A DNA stretch of 64,000 nucleotides, from positions 55,541 through 119,540 of the forward strand of contig JAFGOY010000018.1 of NCBI GenBank assembly GCA_016926255.1. Direction: 5' to 3'. Below, piece after piece: positions 19,339 to 30,047 of the stretch (the first letter of the stretch is position 1; every line of letters begins with the position of its first letter). This DNA comes from Anaerolineae bacterium. Lineage in GTDB: Bacteria; Chloroflexota; Anaerolineae; Aggregatilineales; UBA3940. Under the pieces are notes generated by a model. That model was not told the origin of the DNA. It ran no database searches and saw only the letters and a program-made list of their open reading frames with translations. The position numbers and the translations under genes are program-made.

Positions 19339-20319
19339 ATGCAGTACACCCGGCTTGGCTCTACCGGCACGAAAGTCTCCCGCATCTGCCTGGGAATGAT
19401 GAGCTACGGCAGCCCGAAATGGCGTCCCTGGACACTCGACGAAGACCAGGGCCGTCCCTTCGTCCGGCGGGCCTATGAACTCGGCATCAACTTCTTCGAT
19501 ACCGCCGATATGTACTCGGTGGGTATCAGCGAAGAAGTCACCGGGCGGCTCCTGCGCGAAGTCGCCCCGCGCGATGAGGTCGTCGTTGCGACGAAGGTCT
19601 TCCACCCGATGGGCGACAGGCCCAACCAGCGCGGGCTTTCCCGCAAGCACATCATGGAGGCCATCGACGCCTCATTGAAACGGCTCGGCATGGACTACGT
19701 CGACCTGTATATCATCCATCGCTGGGACTACGAAACACCCATCGAGGAAACGCTCGAAGCCCTCAACGATGTCGTGCGGGCAGGCAAGGCGCTCTATATC
19801 GGCGCGTCGAGTATGTATGCGTGGCAGTTTACAAAGGCGCTCTATACCGCCGATCTTCACGGCTGGACGCGCATGGTATCGATGCAGAATCTCTACAACC
19901 TCGCCTACCGGGAAGAGGAACGCGAGATGATCCCGCTGTGCATCGCCGAGGGAGTCGGAATCACACCCTGGAGTCCGCTGGCACGCGGCTTCCTGACCGG
20001 CAAGTACACCCGCGACAAAATGAGCGACACAAAACGCGCCGAAACCGACGACTATCTCCACGCATCATATGGCCTCCCCGAAGACTACGACGTCGCCGAG
20101 CGGGTGGTCGAGGTCGCCGCGAAGCGTGGAGTCAGCCCGGCGCAGGTCGCGCTGGCCTGGACGCTCAACAAGCCCGGCATCGACAGCCCGATTGTCGGCG
20201 CGACGAAGATGCAGCACCTCGAAGAAGCGGTCGCCGCGGTGGATATCACCCTGTCCGATGAGGAAATCGCCGTGCTGGAGGAACCCTACCAGCCGCATCG
20301 CATTATCGGCTATGAATGA
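19339..20319 (+). CDS. Aldo/keto reductase
   Basis: MQYTRLGSTGTKVSRICLGMMSYG...FFDTADMYSVGISEE...VDLYIIHRWD. Confidence 0.95.
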   Translation: MQYTRLGSTGTKVSRICLGMMSYGSPKWRPWTLDEDQGRPFVRRAYELGINFFDTADMYSVGISEEVTGRLLREVAPRDEVVVATKVFHPMGDRPNQRGLSRKHIMEAIDASLKRLGMDYVDLYIIHRWDYETPIEETLEALNDVVRAGKALYIGASSMYAWQFTKALYTADLHGWTRMVSMQNLYNLAYREEEREMIPLCIAEGVGITPWSPLARGFLTGKYTRDKMSDTKRAETDDYLHASYGLPEDYDVAERVVEVAAKRGVSPAQVALAWTLNKPGIDSPIVGATKMQHLEEAVAAVDITLSDEEIAVLEEPYQPHRIIGYE

Positions 20320-20363
20320 TGCCAGCCTGATTGGTATATAACCGGCACATTGGAGAAAACAGA

Positions 20364-21086
20364 ATGTCGATTGATTTGTTGATTTACGGGATGTTCGGCC
20401 TCGCCGCCGTGCTGATTATCGTGCTGGTCGTCCTGCTGACCAGGCGGTCGGGTGGTGAACCCGAAGCGCCCCACGTGGACGTATCGCCTGCCGTCGACGA
20501 TACACCCGAAATCAGCCAGGCCCCCACGGCCATCGCAGCACCGGGGCTGGTCGAAAAGGCGACACCGCGAAAACTATCGCTCCCCGCAGTTCGATTCGAC
20601 CCGAACGCCCGCTGGGTGACGCCGGTCATCATACTGGTGATTCTCGGCTTTCTCTGCGGCGGTGTGACATCGCTGGGCATCGGCATCTTCAACTTGCAGT
20701 CGGCCAGGGGCAGTACATCCTGGCCCACCGTCGAGGGGACGATCAAGGAGTCGGAGGTATTCGAGTATTATACCGATACTGCCATGTATCAGGCCCTCGT
20801 GTCCTACAGCTACGTGGTCGATAACACACGCTACACCGGTATGACGGTCGGCTATGAGGTGGGCGGCTCCTCGAACCCCGCGCCGCAGCGCGAGATCGTC
20901 GAGCGCTACCCGGTCGGCAGCAAGGTGACCGTTTACTACGATCCCAACGACCCGCAGATCGCCGTGCTGGAGCCGGGTGCAAAAGGCAGCATCTGGGGGC
21001 CGGTGATTCGCGGCACGCTGCTGCTCTTTATCGGGCTGATCGGGGGCGCGGTGGCGGCTGGCCGCCTGCGCGGGGTGATCGGGTAA
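20364..21086 (+). CDS. DUF3592-like membrane protein
   Basis: Two TM regions flanking YTDTAMYQALVSYSYVVDNTRYTGM...YPVGSKVTVYYDPNDPQIAVLEPG. Confidence 0.85.
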   Translation: MSIDLLIYGMFGLAAVLIIVLVVLLTRRSGGEPEAPHVDVSPAVDDTPEISQAPTAIAAPGLVEKATPRKLSLPAVRFDPNARWVTPVIILVILGFLCGGVTSLGIGIFNLQSARGSTSWPTVEGTIKESEVFEYYTDTAMYQALVSYSYVVDNTRYTGMTVGYEVGGSSNPAPQREIVERYPVGSKVTVYYDPNDPQIAVLEPGAKGSIWGPVIRGTLLLFIGLIGGAVAAGRLRGVIG

Positions 21087-21100
21087 AACTACACTCCGCC

Positions 21101-21135
21101 GGTGAGGGTGCAGCGTGCTGCACCCTCACCCGTTT
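21101..21135 (+). terminator. Rho-independent terminator
   Basis: GGTGAGGGTGCAGC-gt-GCTGCACCCTCACC perfect 14-bp stem then cgtttt. Confidence 0.88.
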
Positions 21136-21267
21136 TCTGCGAGCGGCAGCGAGCAGCCCTTAATGAGCGCAATTCGTGGATAAAAAACTACCACTTTTGG
21201 TTGATCCCACGCCCCTACCCCCATGTTATAATACCCGCGTCCGTAACCAATCCATAGGAGTAAGATC

Positions 21268-22437
21268 ATGCCATCCACTGTCTACTGGGGATCGTCCCAA
21301 CAGACCCAGCTCGACCATAACGAAACGCTCCCGGCCAAACTCGACCTGATTCTCGACAGGCTCCACATCCGCGACCGCGTCAAAGACAAGACCGTTGCCA
21401 TCAAGATGCACCTCGGCGGCAACATCGGCTATTCGGTGATCCACCCGGTCTTCGTCCGGCGGGTCGTGCAGGCTGTCCTCGACGGCGGCGGTAAGCCCTT
21501 CGTCACCGATCTCCCCCATGCGACTGCCGACGCCTACACGCGCGGCTACACCGCCGAAACCCTCGGCTGCCCGATCTATCCCAGCACCGGACTCGAAGAG
21601 AAGTGGTACAAAACCGTCCCTTACGAGTACTGCCAGATGACCGAATTCCACCTCGGTGGGGCAATCGTCGAAGCCGACTTCCTGGTCGATCTCGCCCACG
21701 TGAAGGGTCACCCGGCCACTTCCTACGGCGCGGCGATCAAGAACCTGGCGCTCGGCTGTGTCACCGGCACCACCCGCTCGGCGATGCACGATGTCTCCCA
21801 CTTCGACCCCTACTTCTTCAAAGACAAGTGCCCCGACGAGGCCACCCGTGTGGCGATCCGCGAGTCGTGCCCGTTCGGGGCCATCGTCGACGACAAAGAA
21901 GACCCCGACGGCCTGCACCTGCATCACTTCATGTGCAACCAGTGCCTACGCTGTCACGAAGTAGCCAATGGCGCGTTCGTCATCCGGCGCAGTAATTTTA
22001 TGGCTTTTCTTGAAGTTAACGTCATATCGGCCAAACTGGTGCTCGACACCTTCGCGCCGGGCAATGCGACCTATATCAACATTGCCAACCACATGACGCC
22101 GGTCTGTGACTGCTTCGGCTTCACCGGTATGGCGATCCTCCCCGACGCGGGCATCTTCGGCTCGGATGACATCGTCGCCGTCGAGCAGGCCACGCTCGAC
22201 ATGACCGCCAGAACGCCGGTCATCGAGGAGAACCTGCCCCTCTCGATGGAGATACTCTCGCGGGAAGGCCATCCCCTCCAGTGGTTTCAGGGGCCGGACA
22301 AAGACCCCTACGAGCAGATGGAGATCGCCGAAAAGATGGGCCTCGGCTCGCGCGAGTACGAACTGGTCGATGTCCTCCCGGTCAGGGAGCCGGATTACAA
22401 GAAGGTTCACTACATCCCGGCATCGGGCAAGAAGTAG
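21268..22437 (+). CDS. DUF362 domain-containing (ferredoxin-like) protein
   Basis: KTVAIKMHLGGNIGYSVIHPVFVRRVVQAVLDGGGKPFVTD; CPFGA...CNQCLRC cysteine motif. Confidence 0.88.
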   Translation: MPSTVYWGSSQQTQLDHNETLPAKLDLILDRLHIRDRVKDKTVAIKMHLGGNIGYSVIHPVFVRRVVQAVLDGGGKPFVTDLPHATADAYTRGYTAETLGCPIYPSTGLEEKWYKTVPYEYCQMTEFHLGGAIVEADFLVDLAHVKGHPATSYGAAIKNLALGCVTGTTRSAMHDVSHFDPYFFKDKCPDEATRVAIRESCPFGAIVDDKEDPDGLHLHHFMCNQCLRCHEVANGAFVIRRSNFMAFLEVNVISAKLVLDTFAPGNATYINIANHMTPVCDCFGFTGMAILPDAGIFGSDDIVAVEQATLDMTARTPVIEENLPLSMEILSREGHPLQWFQGPDKDPYEQMEIAEKMGLGSREYELVDVLPVREPDYKKVHYIPASGKK

Positions 22438-22474
22438 CCGCCAACCGGGAACAATCGATACCCGCAGCATTCCG

Positions 22475-22520
22475 CCGGGCGACGTGGTTGGATCGAGCCA
22501 CATCGCCCGGTTTTCGTTTT
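22475..22520 (+). terminator. Rho-independent terminator
   Basis: CCGGGCGAcGTGG-loop-CCACaTCGCCCGG then ttttcgtttt. Confidence 0.85.
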
Positions 22521-22613
22521 CTGACAATCTTCATCAGAGACACAGGACTTCTGAACAATTTCCCAACATTTACCGGCTACTATCAGGTAAATCAGTAAAG
22601 ATGGAGACCATTG

Positions 22614-23138
22614 ATGGAACCGGAAAAAAAGAAAATCAGCCTGACGAATGTCAATCTGCTGTTCGATATCGTCATCTTTGTAGCCTTTCTGCTCTCGCTC
22701 GATCCGTATGCGACCGGCCACGCCATCCACGAGTGGCTGGGTATCACCCTGCTGGCGGCGATTGCGATCCACCTGCTGATTCACTGGCGCTGGATCGAAA
22801 AGGTCACCGCCGGATTTTTCCGCAAATCGTCGACGCAGGCGCGACTTAACTACGTTTTGAACGGCCTGTTCTTCATCGACTTCGTGGTGGTCGTCTTCAC
22901 CGGATTGATGATCTCCGAAGCCGCCCTGCCTTCACTCGGCCTCACGATTGGTCACAGCACAGGCATGAAGACACTGCACAGAACTTCAGCCGACCTGCTG
23001 GTAGTGATCCTCGGCCTGCACGCGGCGATCCACTGGAAGTGGATACTGAATGCCATCAGGCGTTTCATCGTGCAGCCGGTTGGACGCCTGTTCAGGAGGA
23101 AAAAGAGCAACGTCGTGACCGTGGAGGTAAAGGCATGA
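22614..23138 (+). CDS. DUF4405-like membrane protein
   Basis: HEWLGITLLAAIAIHLLIHWRWIEKV...TGLMISEAALP...LHRTSADLLVVILGLHAAIHWKWI. Confidence 0.8.
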   Translation: MEPEKKKISLTNVNLLFDIVIFVAFLLSLDPYATGHAIHEWLGITLLAAIAIHLLIHWRWIEKVTAGFFRKSSTQARLNYVLNGLFFIDFVVVVFTGLMISEAALPSLGLTIGHSTGMKTLHRTSADLLVVILGLHAAIHWKWILNAIRRFIVQPVGRLFRRKKSNVVTVEVKA

Positions 23139-23488
23139 AGATCGCTATTCGTATCCTGATAATCCTGCTGGCGGCGGCGCTGATCGCCGGGATCACCTAT
23201 GGCATCACGCAGTTGAGCAGCGGCAGCGGCTCCACAGCCGCCGAAGGCTTCCAGCATTCCGGGGAGGGCGGGCGCGAACGCGCGGAAGGGGGAAACCGGG
23301 GAGCGGGCGAAGGCTTCAACCCCGGTGCCTTCGAAGGCGAGCATTCACACTCGACCGGTGCAAACTTCTCGACCACGCTTGAGAACCTGGGGAAGATCGG
23401 CATCATCACGGCGATAGTCATCGCTATCAGCCTCGGCCTCGATCAGGTCAAACGGGCGCGGCACCGGCGTAAGTCACAGCCCGCCTAA
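23135..23488 (+). CDS. Small membrane protein, translationally coupled to DUF4405 gene
   Basis: ATGA overlap with upstream stop; two TM segments. Confidence 0.75.
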   Translation: MKIAIRILIILLAAALIAGITYGITQLSSGSGSTAAEGFQHSGEGGRERAEGGNRGAGEGFNPGAFEGEHSHSTGANFSTTLENLGKIGIITAIVIAISLGLDQVKRARHRRKSQPA

Positions 23489-23757
23489 TCCTATCGTCAG
23501 ACTCACCGGGAAGCCCGGCCCCGGTTTCAATCGCTGATATGCTGCCGGTCACCGAATCAACTGTCTCCCGCCCGGTTCGGGGAAAAAATAACTTGCATAT
23601 CAATTTTTAAGGTGGCACACTGGTTGCAGCGCGCCACCTTTCGATTCGGTGATCGACCAGAGAGGGCACCGGTGCAACCAGCATTCGACACTTTGCGTAT
23701 TTATCCCTGAGGGGGTTAGCATATGATCATTACCCCTTATAACCGGAGAACAGATTT

Positions 23758-25041
23758 TTGACCGAACAACCTGCTGAACCCACCATCTCGAATGACTCCC
23801 GCCCGATGGCTCCCTTTTTTATCGTGTGGAGCGGACAGGCGATCTCGCTGCTGGGCAGCAATCTCGTCCAGTTCGCGCTGATCTGGTATCTCACCGCAAC
23901 CACCGGCTCCGCCACCGTGCTGGCGATTGCCTCGCTGGTTGGATTGGCCCCCCAGATTGTGCTGGGGCCGTTCGCCGGGGCGCTCGTCGACCGCTGGAAC
24001 CGCAAGCGGGTGATGATCTTCGCCGACGCCGGGATCGCCTTTGCGACGATTATACTGGCCGTCCTGTTCGCCTTCGATGTCGTCGCCTTCTGGCACGTCT
24101 ATATCCTGCTGTTCATTCGATCTCTTGGCGGTACGCTCCACTACACCGCTATGTCAGCCTCCACCGCGCTGATGGTTCCCGAAAAACACCTGACGCGCAT
24201 CTCCGGCCTCAACCAGACGCTCTACGGCGGTGTTACCATCATCGGCCCGGTGCTGGGTGCTTATCTGCTTGAGATACTGCCCATGCAGGGCATCCTGGCG
24301 ATTGATGTCGCTACCGCTGCGCTGGCGATTGCCCCGCTGCTCTTCATCCCCATTCCGCAGCCGAAAAAGGGTGAGCCGACCGGCGAAGAAGCCCCGGCGA
24401 ATATTGGCCGCGACGTCGTCGAGGGGATGCGTTATGTCTGGAAATGGCCGGGGCTGTTCGGTATGCTGGTGATGATCTCGCTGGCGAACCTGCTCCTCCA
24501 GCCCGCCTTCGCCCTCCTGCCGATCCTGGTCACCGAGCATTTTGGCGGCGCGGCCCAGGAGTTGGGCTGGATCGAGGCCGGTGCCGGGCTGGGGATGCTC
24601 GCCGGTGGTCTGCTCCTCAGCGCCTGGGGCGGGTTCAAGCAGCGTGTCTATACCTTTATCATGGGGGCAGCTGGGATTGGAGCCGGCATGGCTGTAATCG
24701 GGTTTACCCCCAAAACGATGCTGCCAATGGCTGTTGGCACGATCTTTTTCGTCGGGCTGATGATCACCGCCATCGACGGCCCGCTCGTCGCCATCCTCCA
24801 GGCCAACGTCGATCCGAATGTCCAGGGGCGGGTGATGACGCTCACTTTCAGCGCCGCCAAGATCATGACCGTGATCAGCCTGCCCATCGCCGGTCCCATC
24901 GCCGATCTGATCGGCGTGCAGCTCTGGTATCGTGCCGCCGGGATTTTCTGCGCGCTGCTCGGAGTCTCCGGCCTACTGATCCCGGCCATCCGCAACCTGG
25001 AGAAGGATCGCCCGGTGCCTGCGACATCCGCCGCCGACTGA
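23758..25041 (+). CDS. MFS transporter
   Basis: MAPFFIVWSGQAISLLGSNLVQFALIWYLTATTGSATVLA...GPFAGALVDRWNRKRVMI. Confidence 0.93.
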   Translation: MTEQPAEPTISNDSRPMAPFFIVWSGQAISLLGSNLVQFALIWYLTATTGSATVLAIASLVGLAPQIVLGPFAGALVDRWNRKRVMIFADAGIAFATIILAVLFAFDVVAFWHVYILLFIRSLGGTLHYTAMSASTALMVPEKHLTRISGLNQTLYGGVTIIGPVLGAYLLEILPMQGILAIDVATAALAIAPLLFIPIPQPKKGEPTGEEAPANIGRDVVEGMRYVWKWPGLFGMLVMISLANLLLQPAFALLPILVTEHFGGAAQELGWIEAGAGLGMLAGGLLLSAWGGFKQRVYTFIMGAAGIGAGMAVIGFTPKTMLPMAVGTIFFVGLMITAIDGPLVAILQANVDPNVQGRVMTLTFSAAKIMTVISLPIAGPIADLIGVQLWYRAAGIFCALLGVSGLLIPAIRNLEKDRPVPATSAAD

Positions 25042-25222
25042 CCCTCGATTCCCTACCCGGTGCTCACCCGCCGGGCAGTTCACTTTCATCTTTTATCCTT
25101 TCATCTTTCTTATTACTTACTTTTTCCTTTCAACTTGTTCCCCCGGCTTTCATCTTGGGCAACTGTTTGCTATCATAGGGGTGGGATATAGAGAGATGTG
25201 GTTGCCTGAGAGTCGATAGGGC

Positions 25223-25720
25223 ATGACGATATTCTGTCCGAACTGCCATCACGAGAACCAGACCAGCGCGCTTTTTTGCTCTGAGTGCGGCTATCGCCTG
25301 GAACGTGATACAAAAGATACGTTGATCATCGAACTGTCACCGGAGCTGGGCAGCGCGGTGCTGACCGGCTGGGGAACCTCTGGCTTTGCCGGGAAGAAAG
25401 AGGTGATCCTCTACGTCAAAGGCAACGATACCCCGATCATCTTTACGCCCGAAGACAGGTTTGTCATCGGTCGCCACAGCCGCACCACCGACGTCGAGAT
25501 CAATCTCGACCTGACGCCGTTTGCCGCCGACAAGTACGGTGTTTCGCGCGTGCATGCCGCTTTCCAGGTCGAGGAGAAAGACCTGTACCTTGTCGATCTG
25601 AACAGCAAGAACGGGACCTTCCTCAACGAAGACCCGGTCCCGGCCAATCAACCGGCCCCGATCCACGATGGGGATACGATCCGCCTCGGCCAGTTGATGA
25701 TGTACATCTATTTCAAGTAG
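25223..25720 (+). CDS. Zinc-ribbon plus FHA domain protein
   Basis: CPNCHHENQTSALFCSECGYRL; FVIGRHSRTTDVEINLDL...VSRVHAAF...LVDLNSKNGTFLNEDPV. Confidence 0.92.
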   Translation: MTIFCPNCHHENQTSALFCSECGYRLERDTKDTLIIELSPELGSAVLTGWGTSGFAGKKEVILYVKGNDTPIIFTPEDRFVIGRHSRTTDVEINLDLTPFAADKYGVSRVHAAFQVEEKDLYLVDLNSKNGTFLNEDPVPANQPAPIHDGDTIRLGQLMMYIYFK

Positions 25721-25865
25721 CCAACCCCCCAAAGCAAAGTGAGATGTTGGATTATTTACCGGGGCTGAAGCCACCGGGCTAAAAATGATGTGTCGCCTGC
25801 GGCGACCGGCAACCGGCTTGTATGGATAACACGATTATGACCCGGCGGTGACCATAGATGGAATG

Positions 25866-27896
25866 CTACTCCACCGGCCAGATGATGACGGTCCCGTCAA
25901 ATAACCCGGTTGCCAGTCGTGTGCCATCTGAGTTGAAATCCACACATAAAATTAGGCGGTTGCCGTCCAACAGAGTCTCTAGCTGCTGCCCGGTCTCGAC
26001 GTCCCAGAGAAGAGCCTGGTACGAAGCAGCAGAGACAAGAAGACTGCCATCGGGAGAGAAATCCAGGTTGCCGACAAGCCCATCATGACCATGCAACACA
26101 TGAACAGGCTGCTGTCCACTGGCAATGTCCCAGAGTATGACCACCACATCGTCACTATCTCGTCCCGGATCTGGAGCGGCTGCAAGGTAGATTCCATCTG
26201 GTGAGCAGGCAATCGTGTAAATAGGATCGGCACATCGAAATTCCCGGATGACCTCTCCACCGGGCAGTTCATATAGAACGACCGAGAGGTCATCTACAAT
26301 TGCCAGCGTTTCTCCATCTGGTAAAAACACCAGATCGCCAGATGGCCCTTCGATCTCAAGCACCGGCTGCCGGGCGGAGATGTCCCAGAGGGTAACACTT
26401 GAACGTTCCGACCGGTAGGCCAGCCACCTTCCATCCGGGGAGAATTCAACATCGGAATAGTATGACAGCCAGGTATTATTTCCCGGAAAGGTCTCGATCA
26501 AATCCCCGGTTGCAGTATCCCACAGGAAGACATCTTCATCGGTAGTTTCGCTGGAGTTTTTAAGACCAACAACTATAAGACTTCCGTCAGGTGAGATATC
26601 GGCATCCTCAATATCTCTATCGGTGAAACCAGTTTGGTCGAAAACAATCTGCCCGCTTTCTACGTCTATCAACCTGACGAACGTCTCTCCAAGCCCCGAA
26701 CCTGCTATGAGCAGTTGCGTGCCATCCGATGAGAAGACAGTTTGTTGAACGATGCTGGTGAATCCGTCGAGGATCAGGGCTGTCTCGCCAGAAGTAGGAT
26801 CGACCCTGTGAATGGCTCCGGTCTGGTAACTGGCAACGAATAGATATCCATCCGGGGAGAAAGCAGTGCCTATCACATCGTCAATAGAATCCAGACGGCG
26901 CAGCAGTTGCCCGCTGCTGACATCCCATATATCAACGAGATAGCCTTCTTCATAGGAACGAGCCGCCAGCAATGTACCGTCCGGCGAGAAGGTTATATCT
27001 CGACTTTCTACAGGCATCGTATACAGCTTTTCACCGGTCAGCGCACCCCAGAGGATAGTCTGCGCATCCGAATACATTGTCCCTTCTGAACCGGTCACAA
27101 GTGTCTGTCCATCCGGTGATACGGCCAGGGAATAGACAGGGCCTTCATGCCCCTCCAGTGCCCGCACTGCTTCGCTCGATGCCAGATTCCACAGGACTAC
27201 TCTCCCGTCTTCGCCCCCCGTAGCAAGAAGATCGTCAGTCACGAATGCCGCCGACTTGACTTCATCGGAATGGCCGACAAGGGAGGTTTCGACAGTTCCG
27301 CTCTGAATATTCCAGACGACGACGCTGTTCCCGGAGCCGTAGGCTACCCGGCTTGAGTCAGGCGAAAAGACGGACGGGTTGAGATTGTGATAGTTATTGG
27401 CTTCGAAGGTATGGAACAGTTCCCCGGTCTCGGCTTCCCACAGCGCAAAAGTCTCTGACCGCCGACCGGCCAGAAATCGGCTGTCAGGAGAGAAAGCCAG
27501 AAAAGCTGCCCGGAGGTCAGTACTCCACACTTCTTCATAGGTGGTAGCATCATACATGAAAGTCCCGATGCTCGTGCTGATAGCCAGAAACCGGCCATCC
27601 GGGGAAGGCACTGCGTGACCGACATAGCCCATTCCATATCGGGCGACTGCGCCTTCGGGTATCTGCGGGGTATACGGCAGGGTGATGACCGGGAATGGTG
27701 TATCGGTCGGTGTTGGAACCGGCGTAGCGGTCGGATGTGGGGTCGATGTGACGGTCGGCGCGGGCGATACGGTCGCGGTGGATGTCGGGGGGACACCGGT
27801 GGGCGTCGATGTCGGCACTTCGGCGGTCTGCGCGCAGGCGCACAGCATCAGCGCTGCGATCAAAATCCCCGGATTGAACAGGCGGCTCGGCTTCAT
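25866..27896 (-). CDS. WD40-repeat lipoprotein
   Basis: MKPSRLFNPGILIAALMLCACAQ lipobox; repeated FSPDGxxLA...LWDxxSGQ units. Confidence 0.9.
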   Translation of the reverse strand: MKPSRLFNPGILIAALMLCACAQTAEVPTSTPTGVPPTSTATVSPAPTVTSTPHPTATPVPTPTDTPFPVITLPYTPQIPEGAVARYGMGYVGHAVPSPDGRFLAISTSIGTFMYDATTYEEVWSTDLRAAFLAFSPDSRFLAGRRSETFALWEAETGELFHTFEANNYHNLNPSVFSPDSSRVAYGSGNSVVVWNIQSGTVETSLVGHSDEVKSAAFVTDDLLATGGEDGRVVLWNLASSEAVRALEGHEGPVYSLAVSPDGQTLVTGSEGTMYSDAQTILWGALTGEKLYTMPVESRDITFSPDGTLLAARSYEEGYLVDIWDVSSGQLLRRLDSIDDVIGTAFSPDGYLFVASYQTGAIHRVDPTSGETALILDGFTSIVQQTVFSSDGTQLLIAGSGLGETFVRLIDVESGQIVFDQTGFTDRDIEDADISPDGSLIVVGLKNSSETTDEDVFLWDTATGDLIETFPGNNTWLSYYSDVEFSPDGRWLAYRSERSSVTLWDISARQPVLEIEGPSGDLVFLPDGETLAIVDDLSVVLYELPGGEVIREFRCADPIYTIACSPDGIYLAAAPDPGRDSDDVVVILWDIASGQQPVHVLHGHDGLVGNLDFSPDGSLLVSAASYQALLWDVETGQQLETLLDGNRLILCVDFNSDGTRLATGLFDGTVIIWPVE

Positions 27897-27970
27897 CGAT
27901 CTGCTCCCTGGTTGTGGGTCTACTCCGGCATAGGGAGAATCGTAGCAGCGATGCGAAGGGGGAGCAAGTC

Positions 27971-28032
27971 TACCCCCTTCGACGGGGCTGCGCCCCGCCA
28001 CTTCCCCCAAGGGGGCAGGTGGGGCACGAATC
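27971..28032. repeat. Family A C5/hairpin intergenic repeat
   Basis: tacccccttcgacggggctgcgccccgccacttcccccaagggggcaggtggggcac. Confidence 0.65.
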
Positions 28033-28184
28033 GTATGAACCGGATCAGAATAACCGGGCCGCTCCTGCGACTTTTCCCCTTACACTTTCGTATTGTAGTT
28101 GAGACATTATATGCTTGACGGTTTGTATTGCTTATGGGATGATACCGGGGTACGGACATGATACTGGAACCAGGAACAACTACA

Positions 28185-29741
28185 ATGACACCCGACGAGA
28201 CAAAAACCCGGATACCCGACAGGATCGGTCGCTACGAAATCAAGACAGAGCTTGGCAAGGGCGGCATGGCGACCGTCTTCCTGGCGCACGATCCGAACTT
28301 CGACCGCGACGTCGCGGTCAAGGTGATGCCCCACGCCCTGCTGCACGACGACACCTTCCGCGCCCGCTTCGACCGCGAGGCGAAGGTGATCGCAAAGTTA
28401 GAGCACGCGGCGATTGTCCCCGTGTACGACTTCGGCGAGGAGGACGGCCAGCCCTACCTCGTGATGCGCTACATGCCCGGCGGCTCGCTCTCCGACCGGC
28501 TTATCGACCGGTCGCTGACGCTTGACGAGTCGCTGAAGATTATCGAACAGCTTGCCCCGGCGCTCGACGAGGCGCACCGCAAGGGCATCGTCCATCGCGA
28601 CCTGAAACCGGGCAACATTTTATTTGACCAGCACGGCTGCGCCGCCATCGCCGACTTCGGGATCGCCAAGATCGCCCAGGAAAGTGTCGCGCTGACCGGC
28701 TCGACGACCATCGGCACGCCCGCCTACATGAGTCCTGAGCAGGCGCGGGGCGATTCGGTGATCGACGGGCGCAGCGACATCTACTCGCTGGGGGCGATCC
28801 TGTTCCAGATGCTCACCGGCAAGCTCCCCTACGACGCCGATACGCCGATGGGGATGGCCGTCCGGCACATCACCGACCCCGTCCCGCAGATATTGGAGGC
28901 CAACCCCGAACTGCCGACCGGCTGCGACGTGCTGATCCGCAAGGCGATGGCGAAAGACCCCGCCGACCGGTTCGCCGATGTCGAGGCGATGGCTAGAGCT
29001 TTGAAAGCGGTCGCCAGCGGCGAATCGCTCGCCGACACCATCGGCGTGCTGCCGCCCGGTATGAGCGAAGACCCGGAGACGGTGCGGCTGGACAAAGTCG
29101 AGGCCCCGCCGAAATCCCCCGGCACGGCGACCACCGCCGGGGCCGATCACACCGAAATGCTCGAACGCGCCCGCACGGCGATCAACACGGCGGTCGGCAA
29201 GATCGACAAGCGGAAGCTGAAACCGATCCAGATCGCGCTGCTGATCGGGATCGGCATCATATTGATGATCGCCGCCCGGTTCGTCGGTCACCTGCTCAAG
29301 CCGGTGGTCTGGCCCGGCTATATCATCCTGCCGGGCGCGATTGTCGTTTACCTGGCCTCACGCGAGCACAACCCGAAGCGGCAGCGGATGATGGCCGTGG
29401 TCGGGATGATCACCACTGTCAGCGGGCTGCTGCTGCTCTACCAGGCGATCTTCAGGCACTATGCAAGCTGGGCCTACGCCTGGGCACTGATCGTCCCCGG
29501 CGCGCTGGGCATCGCCTCGATCCAGATCGGGCGCTGGCAGAACGACGCGAAGCGGATCAACCGGGGGATTTCGGCGGTGCGGATCGCCGCAGCGATCTTC
29601 GTCTTCTTCTGGTTCGTGTTCGACGTGGTGATCAATGTCGCCACTAAACCGTTTGCGGCGGTGCTGTGGGCACCGGTTTTCGCCGGGCTGGGGCTGTATG
29701 CCTTCATGCGAGGCAAGGTGCATGAGGCGGCGGGGGAGTAG
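28185..29741 (+). CDS. Serine/threonine protein kinase with C-terminal TM helices
   Basis: IGRYEIKTELGKGGMATVFLAHD, IVHRDLKPGNILFD, IADFGIAKI, GTPAYMSPEQ. Confidence 0.95.
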   Translation: MTPDETKTRIPDRIGRYEIKTELGKGGMATVFLAHDPNFDRDVAVKVMPHALLHDDTFRARFDREAKVIAKLEHAAIVPVYDFGEEDGQPYLVMRYMPGGSLSDRLIDRSLTLDESLKIIEQLAPALDEAHRKGIVHRDLKPGNILFDQHGCAAIADFGIAKIAQESVALTGSTTIGTPAYMSPEQARGDSVIDGRSDIYSLGAILFQMLTGKLPYDADTPMGMAVRHITDPVPQILEANPELPTGCDVLIRKAMAKDPADRFADVEAMARALKAVASGESLADTIGVLPPGMSEDPETVRLDKVEAPPKSPGTATTAGADHTEMLERARTAINTAVGKIDKRKLKPIQIALLIGIGIILMIAARFVGHLLKPVVWPGYIILPGAIVVYLASREHNPKRQRMMAVVGMITTVSGLLLLYQAIFRHYASWAYAWALIVPGALGIASIQIGRWQNDAKRINRGISAVRIAAAIFVFFWFVFDVVINVATKPFAAVLWAPVFAGLGLYAFMRGKVHEAAGE

Positions 29742-29743
29742 AG

Positions 29744-29885
29744 TAGTTTTACCTCCTTCGACCGACCTGCGGTCGGCCAAGCGACGTTTTCTGTCGTCCA
29801 CTTTCCCCAACCCCCTTCGCCGCTTCGCGGCACTTCCCCCTTTCAGGGGGCAGGTGGGGCACGAATTGTAAGATTCGAATGACAG
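29744..29885. repeat. Extended family A repeat (shares upstream segment with 35498-35625)
   Basis: ccttcgaccgacctgcggtcggcc...gacgttttctgtcgtcca...ccccaacccccttcgccgcttcgcggcacttccccctttcagggggcaggtggggcacgaattgtaagattcgaatga. Confidence 0.65.
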
Positions 29886-29928
29886 AATAATCGGGATGAT
29901 CCAGAGATTCGTCAAAGAGAGTCATCAG

Positions 29929-29957
29929 CCGCACGGGTTTCACCCGGTGCGGTTTTT
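29929..29957 (+). terminator. Rho-independent terminator after kinase
   Basis: CCGCACGGGT-ttc-ACCCgGTGCGG then ttttt. Confidence 0.8.
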
Positions 29958-29971
29958 GTCGTATACTGACC

Positions 29972-30013
29972 GTGGGAGCGTTTCGGTACGATCCAGACGC
30001 ACACTATCGAATT
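29972..30013 (+). repeat. 42-nt module repeat, copy 1
   Basis: GTGGGAGCGTTTCGGTACGATCCAGACGCACACTATCGAATT; 37/42 to copy 2, ungapped. Confidence 0.9.
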
Positions 30014-30047
30014 GCTGGTTAGTGGTAGCCTGAGAGAAAGAATCAAA

